Shown here: positions 20,815-31,850 of the stretch, in pieces | Layout: each line of letters begins with the position of its first letter | Numbering within the stretch: the stretch's first letter is position 1 | NCBI RefSeq assembly: GCF_036850765.1 | Contig: NC_089493.1 | Location: forward strand, 14,571,632-14,635,631 | From: Saccopteryx bilineata | Taxonomy: Eukaryota > Chordata > Mammalia > Chiroptera > Emballonuridae | Direction of reading: 5' to 3' | Length of the DNA stretch: 64,000 nucleotides | The notes under the pieces: model-generated | The model's input: only the letters and a program-made list of their open reading frames with translations | Told to the model about the DNA's origin: nothing | Databases searched by the model: none | Translations under genes and position numbers: made by a program

Positions 20815-22326
20815 CTGTATTGCACTAGTTGACTTCACTGAGATTTGGAGGTCACAGGGATGGAACTCACAGGCAAGGACCCCTCCTCCTACCGAGTTCA
20901 CATTAAAATCCTCTTTCTTCTCTGTCCCCTTCTTCCCTCTGTCCCCTTGTCATTTTTTGCCTTGTCTCAGCCAAACAGTCTGGACGACCTCTTTTGTAAC
21001 TACATCATTGTGTTTCCTTCCCTGCCACAAAAGTAGTTCTCTTCCTCCAATGAACAGCAATAAAAAATAGTTTTTCCCACTATATTAAACTTAATATAAA
21101 TTTGTTTGAGGAATAGCATCAAGAAGAGGTGTCTTTACTAACAAAAGTATAGGAACCATGCGTCAAGAGCAGTAGTTCTCAAAATCTGGTCACTAGACCA
21201 GAGGCAAGCAAGCTCATCACCTGGGAACTTGTTAGAAGTACAGTCTCTTGGTCCGCACACCAAACCCTCAGAAGCAGAAACTCTTTTTTTTTTTTGCTGT
21301 GTGGATCCAGCAAATCGTGTTTCAACAAGCCCTCTGGGTAATTCACATGTGTACTACCGCTTGGGGGGCAGGACTTTGGCTGTAACTTGATGGGGGGGTT
21401 CCACACCCAAATGCCCATAGAGACCAGCAACCATATAAATGGGATCAAGGCAGAAGGGCATGTGATGGAGAAATTATGTGAACAGTGGCTGATTTTGGCC
21501 ATATGAAAAGAAAGATCCAGGATGGTCAATTGTCCTCCATTTTTAAGGAAAAGCAGAAACTTGAAGTTTTCAGCTGCAATCTCCAGATGTTTAAACATCA
21601 GCAACCATGTCATTTTGTCCCTGCAGGTCCTTCCAAAGGCTTGCAGACGCTGCCGGCATCATCGGCCCATTTACGTGAGAATCCCAGGTTTCCAAGCTGT
21701 GCTCCTGGGCCTGCCGCTCTCTGTCCAGTGTTTAGAGCACAGTTAGGAACGGAGGATAAAAAGGACATGGCGACTCTCATTTAACATGGGGTTTACATTA
21801 ATAGAGGCCTGGAGAATAGAGAACCTCTGAACAGGCAGCGAAATGGCAGTTGAACTAACGTGAGACGTTGTTTCTAGGCAGCCGTTCACTCCCCTCTGTG
21901 TTTTCCCAGCAAGTCCCCGGGGAACCCTTTAGTTCCCTGTACCAGGTTTTAAGCTGGGCCTATACAATATATGGGGCACTCTGCTGTTGCCATGACAACC
22001 ATGGTCTCCTCCTAATTCCTTTTCTTTTCCCAAAAATAAAGCGCCCTTTCTCCAAGTATCTCTTCTCGTTTTTATTTAGATCTCTTTTTCTGCAGAGGCT
22101 TCTGTCCCCCTTTGACCTGAAGTTTTGCCCAAGAAGAGATGGTGACAACACACATTCCAGACCCTGCTTGCCAACCGCCTCCAGATGTTACATGGGGAGA
22201 CTAATGAGAGAACAGCCCCAGTGATTTCACAGGTGGGGTCACAGTGCCGGTCCCCTAGCACGGATGCCGCTTGGAACAGTGCTTCTCCAGCCCACGACTT
22301 CATTTGCTGTATATTTCCAGTACATA
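20815..22326. other. Intergenic with one hAT (MER5-like) fragment
   Basis: Apart from the MER5-like fragment at 21168-21350, nothing could be recognised; no coding exon. Confidence 0.45.
21168..21350 (+). mobile_element. MER5-like hAT (Charlie) fragment
   Basis: Starts GAGCAGTAGTTCTCAAAATC and continues with ATCACCTGGGAACTTGTTAG and CCTCAGAAGCAGAAACTC, the order of MER5-type non-autonomous hAT elements. The right terminal repeat is decayed. Confidence 0.65.
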
Positions 22327-22339
22327 AAAGAATAGTCAG

Positions 22340-22729
22340 GGCCCTGGCCGGTTGGCTCAGTGGTAGAGTGTCGGCCTGGCGTGCAGAGGTCCCAGGTTCG
22401 TTTCCCGGCCGGGGCACACAGGAGAAGCGCCCATCTGCTTCTCTACCCCCCTCCCCCTTCCTCTCTGTCTCTCTCTTCCCCTCCCGCAGTGAGGCTCCAT
22501 TGGAGCAAAAGATGGCCAGGGCGCTGGGGATGGCTCCTTGGCCTCTGCCCCAGGCGCTAGAGTGGCTCTGGTCGCAACAGAACAACGCCCCGGAGGGGCA
22601 GAGCATCGCCCCCTGGTGGGCAGAGCATCGCCCCCTGGTGGGCGTGCCGGGTGGATCTTGGTCGGGCAAATGCGGGAGTCTGTCTGTCTATCCCGTTTCC
22701 AGCTTCAGAAAAATACAAAAAAAAGAAAA
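22340..22729 (+). mobile_element. Long tRNA-headed bat SINE, copy 3 (duplicated-core subfamily)
   Basis: Starts GGCCCTGGCCGGTTGGCTCA and ends in an A-rich tail. Perfect duplications AAAGAATAGTCAG are at 22327-22339 and about 22730-22742. GAGCATCGCCCCCTGGTGGG occurs twice in direct succession. A 199-codon frame over this copy is only translated SINE. Confidence 0.93.
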
Positions 22730-22742
22730 AAAGAATAGTCAG

Positions 22743-23807
22743 AGAGACAGAGATGGTCGGAGGGCCCAAAACCCAGTGCTCTGATGAGGGATGGAGCCTG
22801 GGACCCTCACTCCTTTGATCCATAACAAGACAGTCCTCGCTCCCTGGTCCCTCCTTCCCTTGTTCCTTCCTCTCTGGTTCCTCCTCCTTGCCGCAGGCTC
22901 TCTGCCTGCAGAGAGGTCTTGATGATCCGCTTCCGAGGTGTTAGAAGAGGTGGAGAGGAAGGAAGTGTTGAGCGTCAGCCCAAGCCCTGCAGCCTTTGTA
23001 CACCAAAGACCAGGTCTTGATCAAGACATCTCCTAAAAGGGATTGCTTGGGACTTCAGAACCAAAAGCGAATCACTCTATCGTCTGTCGTTTCTGGTGCC
23101 ATCAGCCAGGCTAAGATGCTACAAAGATTCTACAAAGATGAGGTCTTGTCAGGAGATAAGATATTACAAATTAAAAATCGGCCCAAGATGAGGTTCCTGC
23201 CTTCTAAGCTAGCATAGGGCTATGGGGTAAAGAGCTTATACCCAAAGTAGCCTACACTCACGTGTCCAAGCAGGTGACATTCATAAAGTCACAGAGGCGT
23301 CGCTGGCTGGCAGGAGGATGTGTGCTTGGAGTTGTCTCCACTGGTGGGCAAGACATCCACACTCCTTTCTCCCCACCCTTCTGTGGCTAGCTGCTCCTTG
23401 ACTACCAAGCTTCTCTGTAAGTTGTGATGGTGGAGGAAGTATTTTCCTTCCACCAAGCTAAGTGGCCAAGGCCAGAAAGGGAAGCATGATTTTGGCTCAT
23501 TTATACCATAAAGTGCTTGTGTCTGTGATGCAGTGTGTCTGATGGGGGTTTTAAAGTTTGCCCATTATAGATCATTTCACCTAATATAGGATTAAATCTT
23601 TCTCTTCCTCTTGCTATTTCAAAGGCTAGTTCTGCCCCAAAGTGTATTCTACTATAATGTTGTTCACTTGGACAGTGGCCCTTTGGCACAGCTGGTTTGG
23701 ATCCTGAGCTCTATGGTATCTTTACTGAAAGAATGTCACCAGCTGTGTGACCATGGCTGGTGGCCAGGCTGGATGTGATGGGTTAGCACTTGGGACTGAA
23801 AATGATT
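22743..23807. other. Intergenic, no recognised feature
   Basis: No repeat, exon or RNA gene recognised. Confidence 0.45.
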
Positions 23808-23823
23808 AAGAATCAGTCTTCTA

Positions 23824-24170
23824 GCCTGACCAGGCAGTGGCACAGTGGATAGAGCATTGGACTGGGATGCAGAGGACCCAGGTTCGAGACCCCGAGGTCG
23901 CCAGCTTGAGTGTGGGCTCATCTGGCTTGAGAAAAAAAAAACCAAAAATAAAACTCACCAGCTTGGACTCAAGGTCTCTGGCTCGAGCAAGGTGTCACTC
24001 AGTCTGCTGAAGGCCCGTGGTCAAGGCACATATGAGAAAGCAATCAATGAACAACTAAGGTGTCGCAACGAAAAACTGATGATTGATGCTTCTCATCTCT
24101 CTCCGTCCCTGTCTGTCTGTTCCTATCTATTCCTCTCTCTGACTTTCTCTCTGTCCCTGTGGAAAAAAAA
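23824..24170 (+). mobile_element. Second bat SINE family (GCCTGACCAGG head), copy 1
   Basis: tRNA-like head GCCTGACCAGGCAGTGGCAC with B box GGTTCGAGACC, a body with CAAGGCACATATGAGAAAGC and CTGATGATTGATGCTTCTCA, a (TCTC)-rich end and an A tail. Duplications of 16 bp with two mismatches (AAGAATCAGTCTTCTA and AAGAGTCAATCTTCTA) flank it. Confidence 0.9.
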
Positions 24171-24186
24171 AAGAGTCAATCTTCTA

Positions 24187-24480
24187 GACTAAACTGTAGC
24201 CGTGAAGCCCAGGACAACGATTGGAGTCCTGGATCAAACCTCCACATGAACAAGGTGCTCACAGCAGGAAGGGCTGAGTGAAGGTACAGGCCATCGGACA
24301 GGCCACCGGGAAAGGAAGTTCAGGGGCGGGAACTGCACGGATGGGGGTTAGCGCACCAGCCCAGGGAAGGAAGCTGCCTTGCTCTGACCACTGCCTCGTA
24401 AGTCTCATAGGCTGATCCCTAGACGTCCAGTTTACACACTCATCAGTCTGGCTTTGGCTGTCACCAGGCTTTCTCTAAGT
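24187..24480. other. Intergenic, no recognised feature
   Basis: Nothing recognised. Confidence 0.4.
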
Positions 24481-24524
24481 TCTAGTCACAGGATTAATAA
24501 TCTTCATGTTAACGCCTGACCCAA

Positions 24525-25020
24525 AAGGATGGAAATCAGGGACTCGAACAGATATTCCTACACCTATGTCTATAGCAGCATTAGTTGCAGTTGTCAACAG
24601 GTGAAGCAAAGTGTGTGAATGAATAAACAAAATGTGGTATGTCCATACAATGGAGTATTATCCAGCCTGACAAAGGGAGTTCTGACACCTGCCACAACAT
24701 CGGTGAACTTAGAGACATAACGTTCAGTGAAATAAGCCAGTCGTGAAAAGACAAGTACTGTATGACTCCACTTCTATGAGACACTAAGAATAGTCAAAAG
24801 ACAGAACGTAAAATGGTGCCTTCTAGAGGCTGGGAGAGTGGAGTGTGGAGAGTTATTATTTAATGGGTGCAGTTTCCATTTTGGCAAGATTTTTAAAAGA
24901 GTTCTGGAGATTAGTTCCACAACAATGTGCATATACTTAACACCACTAACCTGCACATTTAAGAATGGTTAAGATGGTAGATTTTATGTTATGCGTACTT
25001 CACCGCAATATAAACAAAAG
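24525..25020 (+). mobile_element. Ancient L1 3' fragment
   Basis: The order ATGGAGTATTATCCAGCC, AAATAAGCCAG-TCG, GTACTGTATGACTCCACTTC, GGTGCCTTCTAGAGGCTGGG and TTAAGATGGTAGATTTTATG is that of old mammalian L1 3' regions in sense orientation. Many changes; no open frame. Confidence 0.75.
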
Positions 25021-26180
25021 CCCCTGTTAAATGGTTTCCTGTCCCTTCCCCAGTCATAGCGCTGAGGTGAATTGAAGCCGTGGGCCCTGATCCCAGAACT
25101 GCTACCCATAAACCAAGTGACCCTGGAAAGCTCAGAAAAACTTTCTAAACCTACTTTTCTTCATGGGTAATTGGGAATAATAATGATTCTGGAGGGTCCT
25201 ATAAAACGGGGTTCTGTGAATTAAAATGGGCAATGCATAAGGTGTAGTAAGGATTGTAAAGCCATTATACCCCGCCTGACACCTCGAATCAAATCGTGCA
25301 TCTGTCGTGGACTCAAATGCAGAAACTGAATGGCGAGGTGGAGAAATGTGCCCCAGCCCACAGCTGTCCCACTGTGTTGAGACGGAACAGTGAAGTCAGC
25401 GACATTGGCCTTCAGGCTCCACCACCAACTTGGGTACCTTCTTCCCTGAAAGCCCTCAGTGTCCTTATTCACCCCTTCCCAGAAAAACAGGTGCATTACA
25501 CTCAGATGCTGATTCACAGAGGACTCCCAGGGGAATCTGTGCTTTTATAAAGGACATTGGGGAAAACAGAGCACTCACCCACAGGATGAATGTCAGTGCT
25601 AGTGCAAGCATTAGCAGCAGGGCAATGTGGAAAGTACACTGGAGCTGGTGGCACGGGGGACAGGGGGCCTTCTTAGTGATCTTTCAGTCACAGCATGCAG
25701 GCAGATACCCCGTCTGCCAATGGGGACATTAGTGAGGAAACCCAAGGTCCTCATCTGTAGAGTCATGCCACCATTTTGGTGATAAGCAGCATAACTCAAT
25801 ATTAAAGACCGAGACACGGAGCCTAAGTAACTGGATTTGAACCATTGCTCTGCCCCTTAGCGCTCTGTGGCCTTACACGTGTCCTTTAACCTCTGAGTGC
25901 TTCAGTTTCTTCCACTTTAAAATGAGGGTGATGGTGATCACACCCACCTCAGACGGTTTTTGTAAGGATTCAATGAGTCTTTATTCAGCGAGTGAATACT
26001 TAGAGAATGCTGGCACATTGAAAGCGCTCTACAAATAATTGTTAAATAAAGCCCAGAAAAAAGAATTTCAACCCCAGATCTGTTCCCTGGCTTCTCCGTT
26101 TGCTCTCCTCCTCCTCTCTGCTTCTGTCGTCCTGATTCCCTGAGCGGCAAGTGTACTTACGCCCCACCCATGCCCTGACC
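25021..26180. other. Intergenic with a MIR remnant at 25840-26055
   Basis: TTTGAACCATTGCTCTGCCC, TGTCCTTTAACCTCTGAGTG and TCAGTTTCTTCCACTTTAAA give a MIR in sense orientation at 25840-26055. The rest has no recognised feature. Confidence 0.55.
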
Positions 26181-26189
26181 ACAAACAGA

Positions 26190-26600
26190 AATCTTTTAGA
26201 CCGGATTCCTGGCTGCTAATAAAGCTGACTTTCAGACCTCATTTTCTAGTTAGTTGCCTAATTTAGAGGCTTTGTCGATTTGCATTAGCTAGAAATAATG
26301 CAATACCACTTCAAAGCTACTTGGAACCGTGCCCCGCAGCCCAGAGCTCCGAATCTTCCAAAGTGCGTTGGAACAATTGTAAATTATTCCACAGCATGAA
26401 ACTTCTCCCCCGGCTGATTCTCTTGTGATCACTGGGCAAGGGCATTTTGGAGGTAACTGCATAGAAACAGATGGCCCAATATGTGCCATTTTCTACCCAT
26501 AGATGAAAGTTGAGTGAAATGAAATGCTTCATCATAATGACTGGGGTTAGTCTGCTGCTGCTGCTCTTGTTCATGTATTTTCTTTCTCCTACTTCTTTTC
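26190..26600. promoter_or_regulatory. Candidate conserved noncoding element
   Basis: Repeat-free, with a perfect octamer ATTTGCAT (26278-26285) followed by TAGCTAGAAATAATGCAAT, and GTTGCCTAATTTAGAGGC upstream. No coding potential. The role is inferred from motifs only. Confidence 0.3.
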
Positions 26601-26864
26601 TTTAGTGTTAATCAAATAAATCCCTGTTTGGGTTTTAGATAAAATAGTTAGAATGCATAAATGCAACCTGCACTCACGTTTTTAAAAAGAATGTGACAAG
26701 TCCTCTAGAAACCCCATTCTGACCCCTTATAGTCGCTCCTCTCACCTCCTGAGCATGACCTTACTTCTGAGTTTGTCTGTCCTGACGTGTTGCATGAACG
26801 GTACCTGCCGAATGTGTGGCTCCCTGTCTGTTTCCCCTGGATGTTAGGTCTGCAAGATTCCCCC

Positions 26865-27045
26865 ACTTTACTGTTGTATGGAAGTGCCCTGGGTGCCCTT
26901 TGCTGCTGTGTAGTATTCCAGTGTGATTGTGCCGTCTCTGTGCCGCCCATTGGATGGACATTTGCACGGTTTCCAGGTTGGGGCTATGTTGAATAGTGCT
27001 GTGAGGAGCCTTCTGGTCTTTCGGGGAATGTGTATCATCTAGTTT
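26865..27045 (-). mobile_element. L1 fragment, antisense
   Basis: GTAGTATTCCAGTGTGATTG, GGATGGACATTTGCACGGTT and TTGAATAGTGCTGTGAGGAG match the reversed L1 3' region ('tattccattgtat..gatggacatttgggttg..gaataatgctgc'). Confidence 0.65.
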
Positions 27046-27545
27046 TCACTGTTTTGCCTCCCCGCTTTTCTGACGAGCCTCCGCCCCCTCGTCACAGCGT
27101 CACAGCAAGGCAGGGCGGCCCAGAGTGGGAGGAGGGTAGGAACGGGAAGGGAAGGGGATCCTGGCGGCCTGACCTTCAGCCCCGCCCACCTTCCTCCCCA
27201 GTCACCCTCCTCCACCTCCTCTCTCATACCTGGGCTCTACCCTGTCCTGCCCCAGCCGGTGGCTGCCGTCCTACCCGTGTGCTTCCCTAGGGTGTCCCCT
27301 TGGAGCCCCAGCTCCTGTGCTGAGATGTGGCCAAGTGCTCCTGCACCCACCTGCTGGTCAGAGTTCCTGGCATCTCAGGGGAGCCCTCTGACCACGGCTC
27401 CGAACCTCAATTGGTCGCTCTGGCTGTCCCCGTCTTCATCAGATGCTGTGACTTGTCTGCTCTGCCAAACTTCCTCTGTCCCTGAGAGCTGTGTCTTCTG
27501 GGCTCCTGTCACCGCAGGGCGCTTGTTTTAACCACGTTTAGTAGT
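27046..27545. other. GC-rich intergenic sequence, no recognised feature
   Basis: GC-rich but not a clear CpG island; no exon recognised. Confidence 0.4.
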
Positions 27546-27663
27546 TATGAGTGTGGGATTTGAGACCAGGAAACCTAGATTTGCACATTGGTTCTGTGTT
27601 CTAAGTGTGTGATGCTGGCAAGTGATTAATCTCTCTGCAGTAACAGTAATAAGAGACATAATA

Positions 27664-28023
27664 GGCCCTGGCCAGTTGGCTCAGTGGTAGAGCGTCAGCC
27701 TGGCGTGCAGGAGTCCCAGATTGGATTTCCGGCCAGGGCACACAGGAGAAGCGCCCATCTGCTTCTCCACCCCTCTCCCTTTCCTTCCTCTCTGTCTCTC
27801 TCTTCCCCTCCCGCAGCGAGGTTCCATTAGAGCAAAGTTGGCCTAGTCATGGAGGATGGCTCTGTGGCCTTTGCCTCAGGCGCTAGAATGGCTCCAGTTG
27901 CAACAGAGCAACGCCCCAGATGGGCAGAGCATCGCCCCCTGATGGGCGTACCAGGTGGATCCCGGTCAGGCACATGTGGGAGTCTGTCTGACTGCCTCCC
28001 CGTTTCCAACTTCAGAAAAATAC

Positions 28024-28056
<33 letters not shown>
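27664..28056 (+). mobile_element. Long tRNA-headed bat SINE, copy 4, inside a MIR
   Basis: Starts GGCCCTGGCCAGTTGGCTCA and ends with a (GA)n tail. Perfect duplications GAGACATAATA are at 27653-27663 and 28057-28067. The host is a MIR in sense orientation: 27548-27663 before (AGTTATGAGTGTGGGATTTG) and 28068-28130 after (TTAAATGAGATAATACAC). Confidence 0.92.
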
Positions 28057-28064
<8 letters not shown>

Positions 28065-28130
28065 ATAATACGAACTTTGAATTAAATGAGATAATACACT
28101 TATTATTCTGGTAGTCATTATTATATGCAT

Positions 28131-29504
28131 TCTGTGTTATGTATGCCGCTTTTTGTTTTCCAAAGAGAAATCACCTTATTATTTTTTTCAATTCTACTGA
28201 GTCAACCAGTTCTTATTATAAAAATTACTTTGAAGAATGCTATCTAAAAGTAATCACAAAAGCTTGATTACTTTGCCACTTTTTCAATGCACTTTAAAAT
28301 AGAGGGGTTTGGAAATAGTCACAACAAACTGGTATGTTAAAAAGAGGTGAGATAATAATTTCTATATACATGTGTTTACTTTTTTATTTTAGAAAGACTA
28401 AAAAGAAAAATATTGGGAAGATAATAGTGTTTTCCTCTGGATGTTGGTATTCCAGGTGGTTCTCATGGAATCCCTTATATTTTTCTATAGCCTCCAATCT
28501 ATACAGATACATACACATACACATACACATACATATACACATGTTTATACATATGCTTTTGTATGCATACAGTTGTAATCAGATTTTTAAAATAAACTTA
28601 TATTGGGCAATGAAAAGGAATCAAATTAATGGGCTGGTTATCTCAGGAAATGGTTTAATATTAGCTTCCTGGGTTTTGCTTGATTTTTTGTGCAAAACCA
28701 CCTTGAGTTGCTGCCATGGAAAGGGGCAAGGAGGAATATGACACCCAGGTGACCCACTTGAGTGCTTCTTGGTACTTGCACCATGTTGACAGTAAGTGCA
28801 TGAACGCAGCAAGCCCAACCTGAGAAGGCTGTGGTGTCCAGGGGCACAGACCCCTTGGGGATGCCAGTCTGGGTCACACCACCAGTAAGCCATTGAGGGC
28901 AGCAGAAGTGGTGGCTGATGGTGACAGGAAACTAGAATGAATGGTAGAGAGAGAGGATGGATATCCGCTGTGATTCTTAGACTGGTTACAGCAGCAAGGG
29001 CCCTAGTTCATCTCACAACCCTTCCTTCCTCTCCAAAGCTTTGCCCTGGGAGGCGGCCCACTGGACTGCGGAAGGAGCTGCTTGCAGAAAGTACATGAAG
29101 GATGGCTCCAACTGCGCAAGGGCGGACTCTGGTGGTCACTGACGTATCGCCTACAAGGGACTCCAGCTGCTGGGAGCACTGGTCATGACTGCCTTCAGTT
29201 GTGAACCCTTCTGGACAGAGCAGTGACAAAACCAAATGCGTGACTTAGAAAGGTTTCTCTGACAGCTGTTAAGGGAATGAGCTAGGCCCATACACATGCA
29301 CATGGAGAGATATCCCAAACAAATCCTGAGCATAAAAGTCAAGACCTAGAGAGATACAGAGAGAATGTAACTATTTGTGTAAACCTTAGAACACATACTA
29401 CACGTTGCCACATATTGCTTGTGCATACATATATATCAAGACATACAAAAAGAACACAACAGATACGTTTGTGTGCATCTTGTAAGCCTTCGCGTGCATA
29501 AATA
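28131..29504. other. Intergenic, AT-rich then mixed; (CATACA)n at 28503-28545
   Basis: A short (CATACA)n run is at 28503-28545. 28720-29330 is more GC-rich and might be an old element, but I could not place it. No coding evidence. Confidence 0.4.
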
Positions 29505-29690
29505 TTTTTAATTAGTCAGCTTTTGCTGTGTGACAAGTAACCCCAGTATCTTAATGGATTACAAGAACAAGTATTTATATTTTACTCACATTGCATGAGG
29601 GCTGCAGATCAGCCGTGGCTCTCCTCAACTTTGTCAGGTTCTGTTCGACTATGGTGGCTTTATGTCCTGCCTCCAGGAAGAACAACTGAA
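29505..29690 (-). repeat. Ancient interspersed repeat remnant, family not assigned
   Basis: TTAGTCAGCTTTTGCTGTGT, GACAAGTAACCCCAG and TATTTATATTTTACTCAC show the same layout as the remnant at 975-1415. Confidence 0.4.
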
Positions 29691-31320
29691 TCGAGAGGCA
29701 GTAAGTTATTATGAAAAAATAATAGAAATCTAGCATGCACACCGAACTCATCATAGCAGTTGCCTCCAGAGGAGCTGGAAGGAAATGAGGAGTCAGTGAA
29801 TAAGGAGGGTGTTATCTAGCACCGCAGTATCATTTTAGAAAAGACAACACAAATACGGCAATTCTGGGTGACAGAAATAAAGATGATTGTTTAATTATCC
29901 TCCATGCTTAGCTCTCTATTTTTGCAGAAATGATCAACTGCTAAGGGATGAGATTAAAGATGGCATTGGAAGGGAGTAGTTAGGAGGCAAAATTCCACTT
30001 AAAATGATGAAGACCTAAACGATGACCCTAAGAATAGAACTGATATGATGGAGTTATCCAAAAGCTAGAGTTGCTCAGACTTAATGGTCAATTAAGTGTG
30101 GAGGGTGAGAGGGAGAGATGAGTGAAGAATGCCTACAGAGATAAATCCCTAGTGACTGCAGGGTGCCCAGTTCAAGTGCCTGGGTGAAGAAGTGACCATT
30201 CTCCATGCCAGAGAGCAGAGGAGGAGCCCGTCACGGGGTTGGTGGGCCAGGAGGAGGGGATGCCTGTTATTTCAAGCCTTCATGGGTAACCTTTCATCTG
30301 ATTGTTATTTTATTTTTTTCTTGTTCATTTTTTTTACTTATTTGTTCCTTTGCTTGTTCTTTCTCACTACTGGTTTGCAAAGCAGGAGTCACAACACAGC
30401 TTGAGCTACTGTCTTTTGTAACGAGGCCCTTCACTTGAGGGCTTGGGTTCTCCAAAGATGGGGCCTCTGAAATCATGTAAGTTGATCAGATGATGGGTTG
30501 CTCCGTAGAAGAAAGTGACCACAGTGAAAACTCAGTGACCACCGGCCCATATTTATTGCAGACTTCTTAATTTTGCTTGGGACACTCATTTACCATCATT
30601 AAATACATTTGTGTTTTTATTTCACGTGAACCTGAAACCTTATATAGAGAGATAGCACCATGACAGGACGCTCAACAGCAAAACAAATCTTATAATTCAG
30701 AGTCTCAGTCCTATGACCTTCCCTTGATTTGGGATTCATATTTGAAACCAATATTCATTTCTCTCTGTCATTTTACCTCACCTACAGCCATTCAGCCACA
30801 CACATACACACTCCTGGGACTTCCCAAAGGACATCTTGTACCAAACCAATCAATATTTAATCTCCAAATTGTTAAAATAAAAAAAAGTCTCTCCCACTCT
30901 TCACATGATGAAATAACAAGCAGAAAAAAAACACATGTTGCTGCCCCTGGCTTTATGAATAGAAATAGATCCTGAGCAACAAAAGGAGCACTTTTTTCGT
31001 GGGTAAAAGCCAGCCGGACATTGCATCCTGCCATGTCCTCGTTCCTCCTCGCTCAGCTGGGCTTGGGGAAGAGACTGGAACAACAGCTAATGTCCTCCCT
31101 GCCCCGACAGTCCTCTCCCACTCCGCAGCCCCTCTCTCTATCACTTACATCTCCAGTTCCTGTTTCCGGCAGTGAAGTGCTGTGATCCTGTTCCATTTAC
31201 AAGCAGTACTGGAAGAAAGAGTGGTACTGAAATTGCCCGAAACGAGCCTACTGCCTTCCATCCCAACAGTCCGAACAGAGAATGCAACAGAAGAAATGCT
31301 GGCCTTGGAGACCCAGTCTC
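29691..31320. other. Intergenic, no recognised feature
   Basis: T-rich and A-rich runs near 30310-30340 and 30880; no repeat family or exon recognised. Confidence 0.4.
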
Positions 31321-31450
31321 TTCCTCTCCATTTGCTGGTTATGAGCAAATCTTATAACCTTTCAGAGGCTCGGTGACCTCATTGGTAAACGGGAAGAGTG
31401 GTAACCACAATGCAAATGTGTTATGAAGGTCCAGGGAAATAAAGTACGGG
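31320..31450 (+). repeat. MIR SINE remnant
   Basis: TATAACCTTTCAGAGGCTCG GTGACCTC then ATTGGTAAACGGGAAGAGTG follows the MIR sense order. Confidence 0.5.
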
Positions 31451-31497
31451 AAAGTGCTCAAGTTCGTGAGAGCAGGACCTCTCGGACGGCGACGTGT

Positions 31498-31632
31498 ACA
31501 CAAAACATGGGAATGAAATACAGATTCTGATTCTGTGGGTCGGGGCTGGAGCCTGAGATTCAGAATTTCTCCCAAGCTCTCGGGTCAAGCTAAGATGCTG
31601 GTTCATAGACCATAACTTGAGTGACAAGCTGT
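31498..31632 (+). mobile_element. MER5-like hAT fragment (right half)
   Basis: ACAGATTCTGATTCTGTGGG, GAGCCTGAGATTCAGAATTT and GCTAAGATGCTGGTTCATAG match the right half of MER5-type elements. Confidence 0.65.
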
Positions 31633-31639
31633 TCACTGC

Positions 31640-31850
31640 ACTGTCCATGATGGTAGCCACTGGCCACATAAGGCCATTTAGACTGGTTATTTAATTTAGA
31701 CGTGAATGAATTTAAACTTAATTTAATTTAAAATCCAGTTTGTTCATTGCAGTAGCCACATTTCCACCTATGGCTAGTACTACCATGTGGAACAGCACAT
31801 ATAAACAGTCCCATGGTTGCAGAAAGTCCTGTTGGACTGTTCTGGGTCAC
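31640..31850. mobile_element. Old hAT-like MER fragment with inverted ends
   Basis: GGTAGCCACTGGCCACATAA on the left and the AT-rich TTAATTTAATTTAAAATCC core, then TAGCCACATTTCCACC and GAACAGCACATATAAACAG on the right, as in the old non-autonomous family with ends like 'agtgctgtccaatagaa'. Confidence 0.55.

Noticed and set aside
22185..22784. A 199-codon frame, and a 197-codon frame on the other strand
   Set aside because: Both are translated SINE sequence plus flank. Almost the same peptides recur in every SINE copy of the window.
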